From the NCBI GenBank assembly GCA_001939145.1, contig LSRX01000252.1:355173-419172 (forward strand): DNA of 64,000 nucleotides, written 5' to 3'. The notes beneath the pieces were generated by a model. That model worked only from the letters and a program-made list of their open reading frames with translations. It was not told where the DNA came from and did not search any database. A program made the position numbers and the translations under genes. The stretch is from Symbiodinium microadriaticum. Lineage: Eukaryota > Sar > Dinophyceae > Suessiales > Symbiodiniaceae. Shown piece by piece: positions 37,601 through 48,598 of this stretch. Positions within the stretch are counted from its first letter, which is position 1, and each line of letters begins with the position of its first letter.

Positions 37601-39383
37601 AGAACCACGGCACTTAGATGGTCTTCTGCTACTTGCGACAATCCGTGGATCAGCCGTTTCTGTACTCTGGCTGCATCGACTCGTCCCTGCAACACTGCCC
37701 AAGCATTGCAAGACTCAACAAGTCTGTCTGTGTTTGACTTGACCAGCCTGGCACAGCTTGTCGTCGTGGCTTATCCTCAATAGAAACCAAGCCACGGTGC
37801 CGATGCGAAGTCCTGTCATCACAAGGAGCCCCGTGGTAGCAGCAACACAGAATTCGTTTAAACCATAGGAAATGGAACTTGAATTGAACAGCAAAGCATT
37901 TGTTTCCTTGGTGTAGCTTCTGCGTCGCAGGCGTGAACAGCTTCGTTTTTTGCCACCTGGACACCGGTCTTGCTCAGGCTCGAAAAGAAACATTGACATT
38001 GGAAATTACAAACGAGTTCAGGCAATCCCGCCTTTGTGTGATCCCCAAGAAATCCATGGTCGCGGCCCAGGCTTCCAAGTTCACTTCATGGCCCGAGACT
38101 AGCAGCCTGCCTCGGCGTAACAGCAAAGATGCAGCAGTTTATGATCTGTTTCCTGAAGACAGCACAGCAATGGCAAGGTGCAGCTGAGTAGATATGAGAC
38201 AAGAGTCAGACTGGCACGTTCGGCAGTAAATCAATCTGTAGGTCCGGTGGAAGCAGGCTGGTGCCGAACATCTCAACAGCAGCAAGAGCTGCTTTCTGAT
38301 GGTTAGGACTGCAGCCCCGTTGTTGCAGGGGAGAGGACACCTGGAGCTACATGCAGGTGCGAATTCTACTGTCAGAATTTCAGTGACTGGTGCTTGTTCC
38401 AGCAGAAGCAACACGAAACCAAATCGCATCCCAGCAGCCAGGAGCAGGAATCCGGGGCAGGTGAGACCGTTGAATCGAATGTTGATGGGGATGTGCTCCT
38501 TCTCAACCCTCTTACCTTTGTAGTCCGTGGGACGAACGATGTGTGTCTGTAGATCCACCAACCATGCTTGCGTAAGCTGATTGACGACTGTCGTGTTCCT
38601 GAGGCAGGGCAAAACAACAGAGGCCGAGCAACACTGGCAAACCCTGTTCCATTATAACTTGAGTATCGGCAGTAGTTATGAATTATGCAGACTCAGCTTC
38701 GCTTTGCAGAACCAATTGTGGAAGGGTTGAGACCGAGCCAACATTGGCCAGATTTCTTCCACCCTCATCATCCAGGCATAGCCGCGAGAGTGTGGCACAA
38801 GGTCCTCCACCTATCTTGGGTCCCTAGACGGAGGAGCTGCCCAAACTGTCAAAGCCGAGTAACACTACCAAAAGTGACTGGGTGTTTTTGAAGTCGAGCG
38901 GCCTTGTGCAGCTGCAAGACTCCTTGCTTTCCCAATTTGGTTCGAAGGAAACCTACTTGGCAGTCGGAGTAATCTACATTTCCACTGTCGGGAGAGGTAG
39001 AAGTTGCGGAGGGGCTCGGTGTCGGTGTCTCTTGCTTCTTGCTCGTGTCTGCTTCAGATGCAGCTTGCCAGTCACATAAGGGGGGTCGCAATATGAGTCC
39101 AACAGCTGCTGCTTTTGCACGGAACTCATCCACCACAGCCTGGGTTGTTGCGTGGCCAAATGAATGCTTTGCCGAGACTTCTCAGGAGTGGACTAGTGCA
39201 AGTTCAAATTAAAAGACTTAGCCATTAAAATCGGTGCTGAGTCTATAGGTTCCGGATCACGTACTTAAGCCAAAGAGCATCCCAGGTTGCAACGGATACT
39301 TTGCCAACACTGGGACTCAATGGCTGGCCAGCCAGTATCTTCTTGTTTGCCGTTGTCAGAAATGTGCAGCAGCTTCGCAGCAT
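34660..39383 (-). CDS. Gene G1: multi-exon protein of unknown function (model incomplete)
   Basis: Not recognised. A possible start ATG lies at 39383 (MLRSCCTFLTTANKK). Coding-looking exons in order: 39243-39383, 38965-39150 (AVVDEFRAKAAAVGL, then a Ser/Thr/Pro run), 38390-38600 (HIVRPTDYKGKRVEKEH), 37560-37690, 37300-37476 (clear polypyrimidine-AG acceptor), 37118-37226 (AGQRFPLQVLAKIDDGV), 36900-37050 (LELIVDASPKGKLDV), 36700-36850, 36290-36660 (WLWDPATGEASWDCLTP, HLRLVVAPDEGSTLWAAF), 35120-35230, 34936-35054 (EEAHKLFESFQFFTEPW) and 34660-34870, ending TGA. The 36290-36660 exon is the longest and most protein-like. Transitions between most exons were not verified, so reading order is supported only by strand and composition. 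Two genes could be fused here. Confidence 0.45.
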
Positions 39384-39426
39384 CGCTTGTTTTTCGGCTT
39401 CATCTGTGGTCCTGAGTAGCTGATAT

Positions 39427-39946
39427 CGAGACAGAACGCACTTTGTCACAAAAGCGAGACAGAACGTTCATTTGCTCCAAATTCGCCCACCCAGTGGCTC
39501 GCCGAGCTCCCGAACCTTCCGGGCCAGCCACGTGTCCATCCCTGGCCAGGGGCGGCGGGGCAACAGCACTCACAGTTCCATCAAGCGGTTTCTGCAGGTT
39601 TGAGTTCTGCTCGAGACGTTGTGTGGTCGCCTCGTGCGTGCACGAGGAAAAAAAAAAGTTGAGACAGAACGGTCGAGACAGAACGCGCTAATTGCATGAA
39701 TTCCTCGAGGCATCCTCAAAAATGCATTTCTAAGGGATTTTGCATTTTCGAGTTCTGTCTCAGCCGTTCGGTGTGCGACTCGTTGCCGCACGAGACTTTT
39801 TTTTTCAGTTGAGACAGAACGGTCTCGAGACAGAACGTCTACTGGATTTGGGGCGAGACAGAACGTAGCGGAGCGGAGACAGCACGGCACCAGCACCCAA
39901 GCCCAGACAGAACGTAGGTACCCACACCACAGCCCCAGACGGAACG
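39427..39946. repeat. Cluster of GAGACAGAACG motifs
   Basis: About ten copies of GAGACAGAACG or a one-base variant (near 39428, 39455, 39661, 39675, 39811, 39828, 39855, 39904, 39936) plus one in the opposite orientation (about 39753). Two composite units (about 39635-39685 and 39784-39838) share a CACGAG segment, an A or T homopolymer and GTTGAGACAGAACGGT followed by a second motif. Position: spacer between genes B and G1, reaching the latter's predicted start. Confidence 0.8.
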
Positions 39947-39949
39947 TAG

Positions 39950-40839
39950 GCCCCAGCCCAAAAACCCCGAGGACCCCGCCCCAGTACTACTTTTAATCAA
40001 CGAGCCAGCAGCAAAATCCGTGACCCGGCCCGATCGGTTCGGACCCCATTTGGGGCCCATCGACTGCTTATTCAGGGCTGTTACAGAGGCTCTGGTTCTG
40101 CCACACAAGACCTAGATCCGAAAGCCAGCAAAAAAAAGCAAGTCCGGCCTCCAACAGCTGCAAACTGATCCCACGGACAGCAGTTCCGAGGTTCGTAGAG
40201 GGGCCAGCAATTGCAGCCGCCACTGGCTATACTCTAGGAAATTCCTGTACTGTATTGCTGTGACTGACTATCAGAAACTGTAAATCCAGGACCAAGTCAA
40301 GAACCCAAACCAAGCACTTCATTGATTGAAACGATGCAAGGACCGGCCCCCGAACTTGCATACTGATTCTGCGCGTTCACGGAGACTCTTGTCAAGTCCA
40401 GAAAAACCCTCCGTCCAAGACTGCATTACTCGGTACCATTGAACCATGTCATGTTACTCTGTAGAAGCCAAGAAGCTGGGCCCGGCAAAACCCGTAGAGT
40501 AACTATTTCTGGTACTTAATTATCATCTGAAACACCCATATGCAGCAAGCAGGAAATGCACTCAACACCGCGATTCTGCTTCCTCTGAATGATTTTCACT
40601 GCTGTTGAAGAGCGGGTTCATCGCAGACTTCAGCTGTCCCCTGGTGTGCTGAAGAGGATGCACATGGAATCGCACGTGGGCAGGGAAAGATCGGGCTGCC
40701 GTGAAATCGTCCGAGGCTGCCAAAATTCCTCGGGCGTGGTTCGTGGGCTGCTGCAGCTACGGGGCGGGTTTCTTCGGGTCGGGAATCACAAGCCATCGAA
40801 CTAACATAAGCAGGTAGCCACAAAAGTGGTTGTCCCAAC
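39950..40839. other. Intergenic spacer
   Basis: GC-rich at first, then mixed sequence; no exon chain found on either strand and no repeat family recognised. Confidence 0.5.
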
Positions 40840-42233
40840 TCACTCGGCTTCCTGGGCCTCGCTGTTGTCGGCATCCTGCTGGGCTGCCTTTGCAGTGACT
40901 GAATCGCAGGAGCACCGGTTGCAGTCGCTAGAGCCAAATTAGCCAAGTGACCTTCAACTCCTCGGGCCATGACGAAAGGGCCTTTTTCCCCTTCAATGTC
41001 AACTTAGCTTGGATAGTCTTGCTCTTCTCGCCCAAAGAATCCAGCCAATTTCCTTAGATTGAATTAGTTCAATTGCATGAACAGGGAACAGGCTGGCACA
41101 ATACCACCTCGGTTCACCAGAAATTCCCTTGCGACACAGAAACCTCCCAGCTCCGAAACGAACTCCAGGGCATCGCTGAGGTTCAAAATATCCTCGGCTA
41201 CGAGGATATCCAGAAAGTGAGGGAAATCTGGCCTCAGCATCAAATAAATGAGCAGCAACACCAGCGGAAGACATCACAGGACACTCAAACTCAAGGACGA
41301 ATGCCATCACATGTTTCATCAATGCCAGCAGGATACTGAGACAAAGTGGTTGGAAGGAATTCAATCAAATCCGACTCCACCTTCTCCAACTTTGAGCGGA
41401 TGGCACGGGGGAGCTTATCCCAGGAACCAGAGCTTGCTGCCGGAGCAGGAGCATCCATGATGGCTGGCAAGCTCGCCTTGCACTTGCCGGCAGGGGTTTC
41501 CGGGACGGCCAATGCATACTTATCCTTGAAGAGATCTGCGTCCTCTTCACCAATGTCGTCCAAAGCACCTCTGGAGGTCACTGCACGGGCAGCCTCCTCC
41601 TCACCTGGGTTCTCAGAACTCGAATCGCCGAGGGCCTCATCCGTCAGGGCATCGTGCCTCTCCTTCTGAGCAGAACCAAAACCCAGACGACGGGGTTTCA
41701 CAGCCGAGGCAGGAAGCTCTTTGGCGTCCTCGGCCTTTCTCTTAGTCTTATTCTTCTCAGGAGCCCCAACCTTGGGCTTGGAGAGTTCCGAGCCAGACCC
41801 ATGGCCTTCCTTCGCATCGGGCGTGAGGAGGTCGGACGGCTGGGACACGACGAGATTCCGGATATCGTTGTTTGCCTCCTGGAACAAACAGGGATTGAGT
41901 CTAGATGTTCACGTGAACTGAAAAAGCTTCTCACTCTGCCAGGGCTAGGAACTGCTTCTAATCTTGGACACATGAGCAGAACTCGGATCTTTTTCAAGGC
42001 TGTGATGGCTGTGCAGCGAATAGCCTGTCGGCATTGTGATCCATCACAGAACATCGGCCAGTCAACTGGCAATTACAGGGGAATATTTCCCCGGGCGGCC
42101 CAACATCGGCAGCTGAGCATGTCACTTGCCATGGCCGTACTTTTGCCCGTAGTACTCCCGGTGCCGGCCACCTCTTGTCCTCTTGCAATTGTAGAGGTCC
42201 TTTTCCAGCTCGCGGGAGGACTTGTCCTGGAAC
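40840..42233 (-). CDS. Gene B: Lys/Glu-rich protein of unknown function, 5' end missing
   Basis: Not recognised. Six exons join with frame kept: about 42130-42233, 41935-42065, 41343-41878, 41144-41232, 40952-41052 and 40840-40887 (ends AQEAE, stop), about 358 codons. The first exon ends at a GC donor with consensus GCAAGT; the next reads MFCDGSQCRQAIRC, a Cys-rich stretch that with the preceding DLYNCKRTRGG could bind zinc. The long third exon is disordered and charged, with a basic NKTKRKAEDAK nuclear-localisation-like segment. The later exons look folded (FLDILVAEDILNLSDALEF). The first coding exon and start are not visible and probably lie in the N gap at 42488-43372 or just before it. 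Confidence 0.68.
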
Positions 42234-42392
42234 CTCGGCAAATAATAAATTGATCAGCAACACCCTACACTAGAACCGGGTACTGATACCAATAGTTAGT
42301 AAGTAAATTATGCAGTGGCAGTGTAATATAACTAGTGTAAAATAGTCATGGTTTACTATTATAATTGTCATTATTATCATGACTATTATTAT

Positions 42393-42427
42393 TACTAGTA
42401 GTAGTAGCAGTCGTCGTCGTCGTCGTC

Positions 42428-42487
<60 letters not shown>

Positions 42488-43372
42488 NNNNNNNNNNNNN
42501 NNNNNNNNNNNNNNNNNNNNNNNNNNNNNNNNNNNNNNNNNNNNNNNNNNNNNNNNNNNNNNNNNNNNNNNNNNNNNNNNNNNNNNNNNNNNNNNNNNNN
42601 NNNNNNNNNNNNNNNNNNNNNNNNNNNNNNNNNNNNNNNNNNNNNNNNNNNNNNNNNNNNNNNNNNNNNNNNNNNNNNNNNNNNNNNNNNNNNNNNNNNN
42701 NNNNNNNNNNNNNNNNNNNNNNNNNNNNNNNNNNNNNNNNNNNNNNNNNNNNNNNNNNNNNNNNNNNNNNNNNNNNNNNNNNNNNNNNNNNNNNNNNNNN
42801 NNNNNNNNNNNNNNNNNNNNNNNNNNNNNNNNNNNNNNNNNNNNNNNNNNNNNNNNNNNNNNNNNNNNNNNNNNNNNNNNNNNNNNNNNNNNNNNNNNNN
42901 NNNNNNNNNNNNNNNNNNNNNNNNNNNNNNNNNNNNNNNNNNNNNNNNNNNNNNNNNNNNNNNNNNNNNNNNNNNNNNNNNNNNNNNNNNNNNNNNNNNN
43001 NNNNNNNNNNNNNNNNNNNNNNNNNNNNNNNNNNNNNNNNNNNNNNNNNNNNNNNNNNNNNNNNNNNNNNNNNNNNNNNNNNNNNNNNNNNNNNNNNNNN
43101 NNNNNNNNNNNNNNNNNNNNNNNNNNNNNNNNNNNNNNNNNNNNNNNNNNNNNNNNNNNNNNNNNNNNNNNNNNNNNNNNNNNNNNNNNNNNNNNNNNNN
43201 NNNNNNNNNNNNNNNNNNNNNNNNNNNNNNNNNNNNNNNNNNNNNNNNNNNNNNNNNNNNNNNNNNNNNNNNNNNNNNNNNNNNNNNNNNNNNNNNNNNN
43301 NNNNNNNNNNNNNNNNNNNNNNNNNNNNNNNNNNNNNNNNNNNNNNNNNNNNNNNNNNNNNNNNNNNNNNNN
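42393..43372. repeat. (AGT)n array running into an assembly gap
   Basis: AGT/CGT triplets at 42397-42487, then N to 43372. The long poly-Ser or poly-Tyr frames across the gap have no meaning. Confidence 0.95.
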
Positions 43373-43501
43373 TTTTCTATTTCGTAATTGTAACAAAAAA
43401 AAGTATTGAGAGGTAGGGTTTCGGGTTTTAGGGTTTCGGGCTTCGGTTATTAAAGATTAAGCAGTGGCAGCACGGGAGGGGGGGTACCACAAAAAAACAA
43501 A

Positions 43502-45238
43502 TCATCTGATCAAATGCACAGCAGGCCACTTCCTGTCCAGCTCCACGGCAGCATCCTTGGTCTCGTCCGGGTCCTTCTTCTCGTCGGTCTTCTCGTGCTT
43601 CTTGTCCTTCTCCTTGTCGTCATCCTCGGACGAGGTCGCCTTTCTCTTCTTCTCCCTGCTCTTGCCGGGCGGCTTGGGCGGCTTGTCCGTGGAGCTTGCA
43701 GCTCCGGATCCGGACACGGGCATAGTGTCCGCCGGGACCAAGGGCACCACACGGGCGAAGATCTCCAAGCCCGACTTCCCCCAGTCGATGGGGAACATCG
43801 CAATCTTGTGGATCTTGATGGGCCGGGCTTTCGCCTGCGGGGACTTGGGCTTGGCGTCCTTGTTCTCCTCGGTCAAGTCCACACTCACCTGCGGATTCGC
43901 CGGTGCCGAGGGCTCGTCCGTGCTGCCACCACCCTCCTTCACAGGCGCCCGTACCCAAAGCGGGCTGCGCGGCTCCTGTGCCATCAGCGGCGGCTTCTTC
44001 TGCTGCTCTGGCACTGGCACTTCTTTGGGCTCTCCTGGTCCTTGCTTCGCCCCGGAGTTCGCGGCATTCTGTGCTCCTGTTGGCACGGGGTTCACGGCAT
44101 TCTGCGGTCCAGTCGCCACGGGGTTCACGGCCTTCTGCGGTCCAGTCGGCAAAGGGTTCGCGGCATTCTGCAGTCCCGTCGCCACAGGGTTCGCGGTATT
44201 CTGCGGTCCCGTCGTCGGGAATGCCATTCGTAGCAAAGCATCGGCTTGGGCCACCAGGAAAGCCGGCGACGGCTGCGGCTGCATGCTGGGCAAGGGCTGC
44301 ATGCCTGGCAAAGGCATGCCTTGCAACGGGCTCGGCATTGGCACCGGGCTCGTCATCCCATTCGGCACCAAACCCGGCACAGGCTGCGGCATCCCAGGCT
44401 GTGGACACGGCTGAGGCAGTGGGCCCGGCTGCATGCTGCCAGGTGCCGCCATTCCATACATGTGCATATTGTACGCCATGGCTGCCAAGGCCCTCTGCTG
44501 ATGCAGAGGTTCCATCCACAATCCTTCCAGGATCTAGCAGCCAAAAGTCTGCTGAATCGTCCAACAGATTGCTCATGCTCTTCACAGACAACAAGAAATC
44601 AATCAAGCCGGTCTCGCAGGCACTGCCATGCAAGCTTCAATTCAATCACTGGGACTGCAAACAATCGTATCAATCACACCTTCACTTCGATCTAGACTCG
44701 CTCTCTGAAACTCAAGTCAATCAGCAGACAGGCCCCTATTTTTTGCCGACGGATAGCAGCTTCTGATTCAAGCGTGAAAGAGGACTTCAAATCGCTGTGC
44801 CACAAGTATCTGCCAAGCTCCCAGCATGTCTCCTGCGTGGTTTGGAGTTGTGTTCTGAGTTGTAAATATTGTAACAGTATGATACGACTTTGTTTGGGCC
44901 ACCTTCAAACTAGCATCACCTCACCACCAGTAGTTGCTGGGGGCTCCCGGCCACGTGCCGCTTTGGCACCAACGGCACTCAGACCTTTGGACCTCTTCCA
45001 GGGCCTGCTCACGGGCTTGGAGATCCGCTTCCCAGTCCGACAACCGCTTCTCCTTGCTGGCGATCTGCCGGCCCTTGAGCTCCAGCATCTTCTCCTTCTT
45101 CTCCAATGCCTCGGCCCTTGCTTTCTCCTCCTTCATAGCCGCCCTCTCGTGAGAGTTGAGGAGGTCCTCCACCTTGACCAGCATGGACTTGAGCGGCTCG
45201 CGAGGGTCCTCGTCCTCGGCCTTCCTCTTACTTCCCAT
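43502..45238 (-). CDS. Gene C: coiled-coil / Pro-Met-rich / 11-residue-repeat protein, two exons
   Basis: Function unknown. ATG at 45238 (MGSKRKAEDEDPREP). Exon 1 is 45238-44985, a 492-nt GT-AG intron follows, and exon 2 is 44492-43502 ending TGA; the joined frame gives 414 aa. Residues about 5-85 form a Glu/Lys/Ala-rich heptad pattern typical of a coiled coil and start with a basic KRK cluster. Residues about 95-165 are rich in Pro, Met and Gly. Five copies of an 11-residue repeat of the form TGPQNAVNPVA follow. The only folded-looking part is near KIHKIAMFPIDWGKSGLEIF. The C terminus is a Lys/Glu/Asp-rich charged tail. Splice phase, AG-G acceptor and composition agree, making this one of the best-supported genes here. 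Probably an unstructured nuclear or scaffold protein, by inference only. Confidence 0.82.
44058..44222 (-). repeat. Five 33-bp in-frame coding repeats
   Basis: Each unit encodes TGPQNA(V/A)NPVA-type sequence within gene C. Copies differ mostly by synonymous or conservative changes, and the 33-bp period keeps the frame. Confidence 0.88.
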
Positions 45239-45409
45239 CGCCGGCACCGAGAATCGAGAGGGAGCTTTAGGAGGAAGCAAAACCACCCAGAGAGCCCAAA
45301 GCTGCTGACAACTTCGATCCAATGCTAAGTTCGCGGACTCGTGACATGGAAGTGCGACTTCGCTCAACTCAAATCAATGAATCAAATCAAGAACCTACAT
45401 GGCACAGAA

Positions 45410-45720
45410 GCAAAACGAGCGGGTCTCCTGCTTCAGGTGCGTCAGCTCGGTTTCGATCTTCTGGCTCATCTCATCTTTGGACAGTTTGTTCTTCCTGAAT
45501 CACTGAAGCAAAACACTCGGCAGCAATGCATCGGAAGCAACAGGGACGAACAACTGCATTAAACCTTCAGCCGGGCAGCTTCCTGTAACTGCTAGCCATG
45601 CTGCGAAGCAAAATCGCAACATCCTCCATAGTCTTCGCGTTCATGATGTTGATGTTCGATAGGGTCTTTCCACAGACTGGGTTTGTCATGGTGTGAGGCT
45701 CAAAACAGGCTGCATGAATG
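45410..45720 (-). other. Coding-looking exons between genes F and C
   Basis: One stretch (about 45575-45690) reads NIMNAKTMEDVAILLRSMAS, another (about 45420-45500) reads LSKDEMSQKIETELTHLKQE, which looks like coiled coil. Either could be 3' exons of gene F; no frame-keeping join could be fixed. Confidence 0.35.
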
Positions 45721-45839
45721 CTCTCACAGAAGTATGCGGAAGAAGTTGTGGATTGAGCTGCAGCCAAGCAGCTCAGCTGAGTCAGCTTCCCGAGCCGCTT
45801 CTTCCATCTCATGCCGGCTGCTCTTGCCTGGAGGATGTG

Positions 45840-46490
45840 TCAGGGCCAGAAACAAGCCCTCGGTTGAGGCATATGAACGACAGCGTTTGCGTCTCTGCAG
45901 TCCTGGCTGATTGCCTCGGCTTCGCCTTCCTTGTTCTTCGACTTCTTGAACCGATTGCTGTTCTGCGTCAGCAAGGATTCCTGAGGAGTTTGCCGAATGG
46001 CATGAATATGACATGCAGTCTGTGATTGCACTTGTCGGAAGCAATGCAAGGAATCCCTCATTGATGTCAAAGAATTCCATCGGACTGAGCCTCGAACATG
46101 AATCAACCTATCAACCCAGACTAGAGGCGGCATCGCCGCCGATCTCCATGATGTCATTAGACGTCACAGCAGAAGCGATATTGGTGATCGCCACCGCAAT
46201 CTGCTTCGCCGAAAGATCCTCTGCACGAGCCTGCTTCACGTTCCGCTGGTACTCCTTGTTGGGGAGCCCATATATCGACTGCAGCTCCAGCATCCCCTCC
46301 TCGACACTCTCTTGGTTCTCGCTCGACGAGGAAGACTCGGAGCCTTGCCACAGCTCACACTGCATGTCACTTCAGTTTGACCTTTGCATTTGCATAACAT
46401 CAGGCAAGGATCGCTTCTTGTGCTTCTTGCCCTTATGCTCCTTCGACTTCTTCTTCTTCTCGGGCCCGTCGGTTTCACCTGTGGCCAGAT
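45840..46490 (-). CDS. Gene F: Lys-rich protein of unknown function (partial model)
   Basis: Not recognised. Visible exons: about 46380-46490 (ETDGPEKKKKSKEHKGKKHK, strongly basic), about 46115-46350 (Ser-rich, then LQSIYGLPNKEYQRNVKQA and QIAVAITNIASAVTSNDIME, helical) and 45840-45980 (after an AG-G acceptor: NSNRFKKSKNKEGEAEAIS, ends ACFWP and stop). The exon order is clear but the joins are not. A further exon upstream (to about 46700) is possible. Confidence 0.45.
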
Positions 46491-47009
46491 GAGAAAATTC
46501 GTGGGGTGTGTTTAGATTTACAATGGCTGCATATTCGACCACCATGGCCATGGTGTGAACCTGCCTGAGGACACAAGTGCTTTGGCCAGGCGAGCATGTG
46601 CAGAGGAAAGCAGAAATCCCGTGGCAGTGTCCTGCTCTGGCGCGGGGTCCAAGGAACGAGTGGATGCAGTCCTGAAAGGGCTTCTCAGAATAATTCAAAA
46701 ACTGGCTGGCAATGACTCTTTGTGTGGCACTCCGGGGATTTATTAATAATAATGATCGGCTGGCAACGACTAGAAACTAGCACGGGCAACTTTGGGAACT
46801 CCGGTCCTGGTGGGCGGCCTTCTCGTCATGACCAACCGTAAATTCACCCACACGGAAAGGAAACCAGGTATACTGCTCGAGCAAGCTGCGATTGCAATTC
46901 ACGAAGAATCTGCAAAACTCACTTGCAACCCTGCCCCCTGCAACTTGTGTTTGATTCTTACTTTATTTACACATTAGTATTAGTAAATAATCTAGTAATT
47001 AATTCTAAA

Positions 47010-47540
47010 CCCACTGAGAAAGTCACGACTAATTCGCGAGCGGATATCCGCTGTTTTCCAGACAAGGAGCTTAATTTAACTAATAATAAGTCTACATTAT
47101 TATATGATTATGTAATATTTGATAGAGCCCTCTGCCGAAAGTAATGTGGTTTGTGAGCCACGAAGTCTTCGGCGGCTACTCCGCCAGAACCCAGAAGTAC
47201 AAGCGGGTAGGCCGCTGCCTCGTTGCAGAGCGGCTAGTCCGCTATCCAGCCACTAGAAATAGCCGCGGCTAGTCCGCTGCACCGTCAAGCTAGCTACTAA
47301 TACTTGTAGCGGCTTGTCCGCTGCCTAACCAAATTATTTAAGTGATTAAAGTTAAGTTAAGTAAGTGGTACTCCAGTAAGTTAAGTAAGCGGTCATAGGC
47401 CGCTCTCCAGCGGCTAGGCCGCTCTCCAGCGGCTAGGCCGCTCTCCAGCGGCTAGGCCGCTCTTCAGCGGCTAGGCCGCTCTTCAGCGGCTAGGCCGCTC
47501 TTCAGCGGCTAGGCCGCTCTTCAGCGGCTAGTCCGCTTTT
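47010..47540. repeat. Hairpin array GCGG-N5-CCGC, third locus
   Basis: Scattered units from 47039 (GCGGATATCCGC) to 47320, then a regular 19-bp tandem array (47385-47535, about 8 copies) of AGCGGCTAGGCCGCTCTCC, later copies with TTC. Other variants: GCGGCTAGTCCGC and GCGGCTTGTCCGC. Situated in the spacer between genes E and F. Confidence 0.9.
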
Positions 47541-48060
47541 TATTTAGATTCTATGCCTAGCCTATGCCGACTCAGGTAAGCTGACTCTTCGTCACTGCAG
47601 AATTTATTGCCGCGGAATGCAGGATAGTAGTGCCTTATTTCGAGGGCAAGATCATCCTAACTAATTTCCCTGACTCAATGACTGGCTTCCCAATCTCACA
47701 ACAGCGGGCAAACTAAGTCTCTGGATTTTGCCGCCCAAGCACAGCAATCGAATCACTCCATTAATTAACTTCCAATCAAGTCAGAACTACCGGCAGGCAC
47801 AAATGAAACAACATATGTGCAGCCAGTCGCAGCAGCTGACCAGCCCCAAACCCAGCCGCCCCATGGGGAATCCCACGGAGGCACCAAACCTGCAAGTTGC
47901 CAATGTTGGGGAGACTGGGCCATGGGGGAATTATTTACAATAGCACTACCAGCAACAGCACCAAGCGACAGCTAGCACTACTACTCAATACTAGTAGTAA
48001 CTGTACTACTGGTACTACTTAGTAACACTAATACTAGTAGTAGTTACTAGTAGTAATAGC

Positions 48061-48103
<43 letters not shown>

Positions 48104-48140
48104 AATTAGTAAAAGAAGAAGAAGCACTACTACTAACTAT

Positions 48141-48177
<37 letters not shown>

Positions 48178-48598
48178 GAGCGACTACTCGTAGTACTACG
48201 ACGACTACTACTACGACTACTACAGCACTACGACGACGACTGCTGCGGAGACCACGACTATGACCAGGACGTTGAAATTAATAATGGTACACAGGCTAAT
48301 CAATCAAATCAATGAGAAAAAAATACAGAGTAGCAGGAAGCCCTGCGAGTTATGTGCTACCTTGGTAGGCCACCAATTACAGCCATCTCAGGTTCTGGGT
48401 CAGTTTGGTAAATGAACTATTACATTGAACCAGCCAATCATCAAGAAAGCGAGCTACCGCTGCATTTCCCATTTTAATTAATGATTATTAAATGGATTAA
48501 GTCCAGCCAAGAGTCGCAGTTCATCAATCGAGCGTCTCCCATCCCTGGTTGCTCGGGGAGGTGTTACAGCTAGAGGGTCCTAGACTGGAATGTCATAT
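47541..48598. repeat. Spacer with AGT/ACT microsatellites
   Basis: (AGT)n at about 48058-48103 is followed by (ACT)n at about 48127-48177 and CGA/CTA triplets to 48245; the two arms are complementary and could fold. The rest shows no coding pattern. Confidence 0.85.

Noticed and set aside
40596-40970. 124-codon minus frame starting MARGVEGHLANLAL
   Set aside because: The frame-keeping exon chain of gene B runs through this sequence in another frame (WPEELK joined to AAQQDADNSEAQEAE).
42379-43416. 300+ codon frames on both strands around 42.4-43.4 kb
   Set aside because: Mostly N plus AGT triplets (poly-Ser or poly-Tyr); no coding content.
43464-44766. Plus-strand frames of 230-316 codons opposite gene C
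   Set aside because: Antisense shadows of a GC-rich exon; the minus frame has a start, a frame-keeping intron, coding repeats and natural composition.
47385-47535. Possible CRISPR array
   Set aside because: Units are head-to-tail 19-bp repeats without unique spacers, in a eukaryotic spacer.
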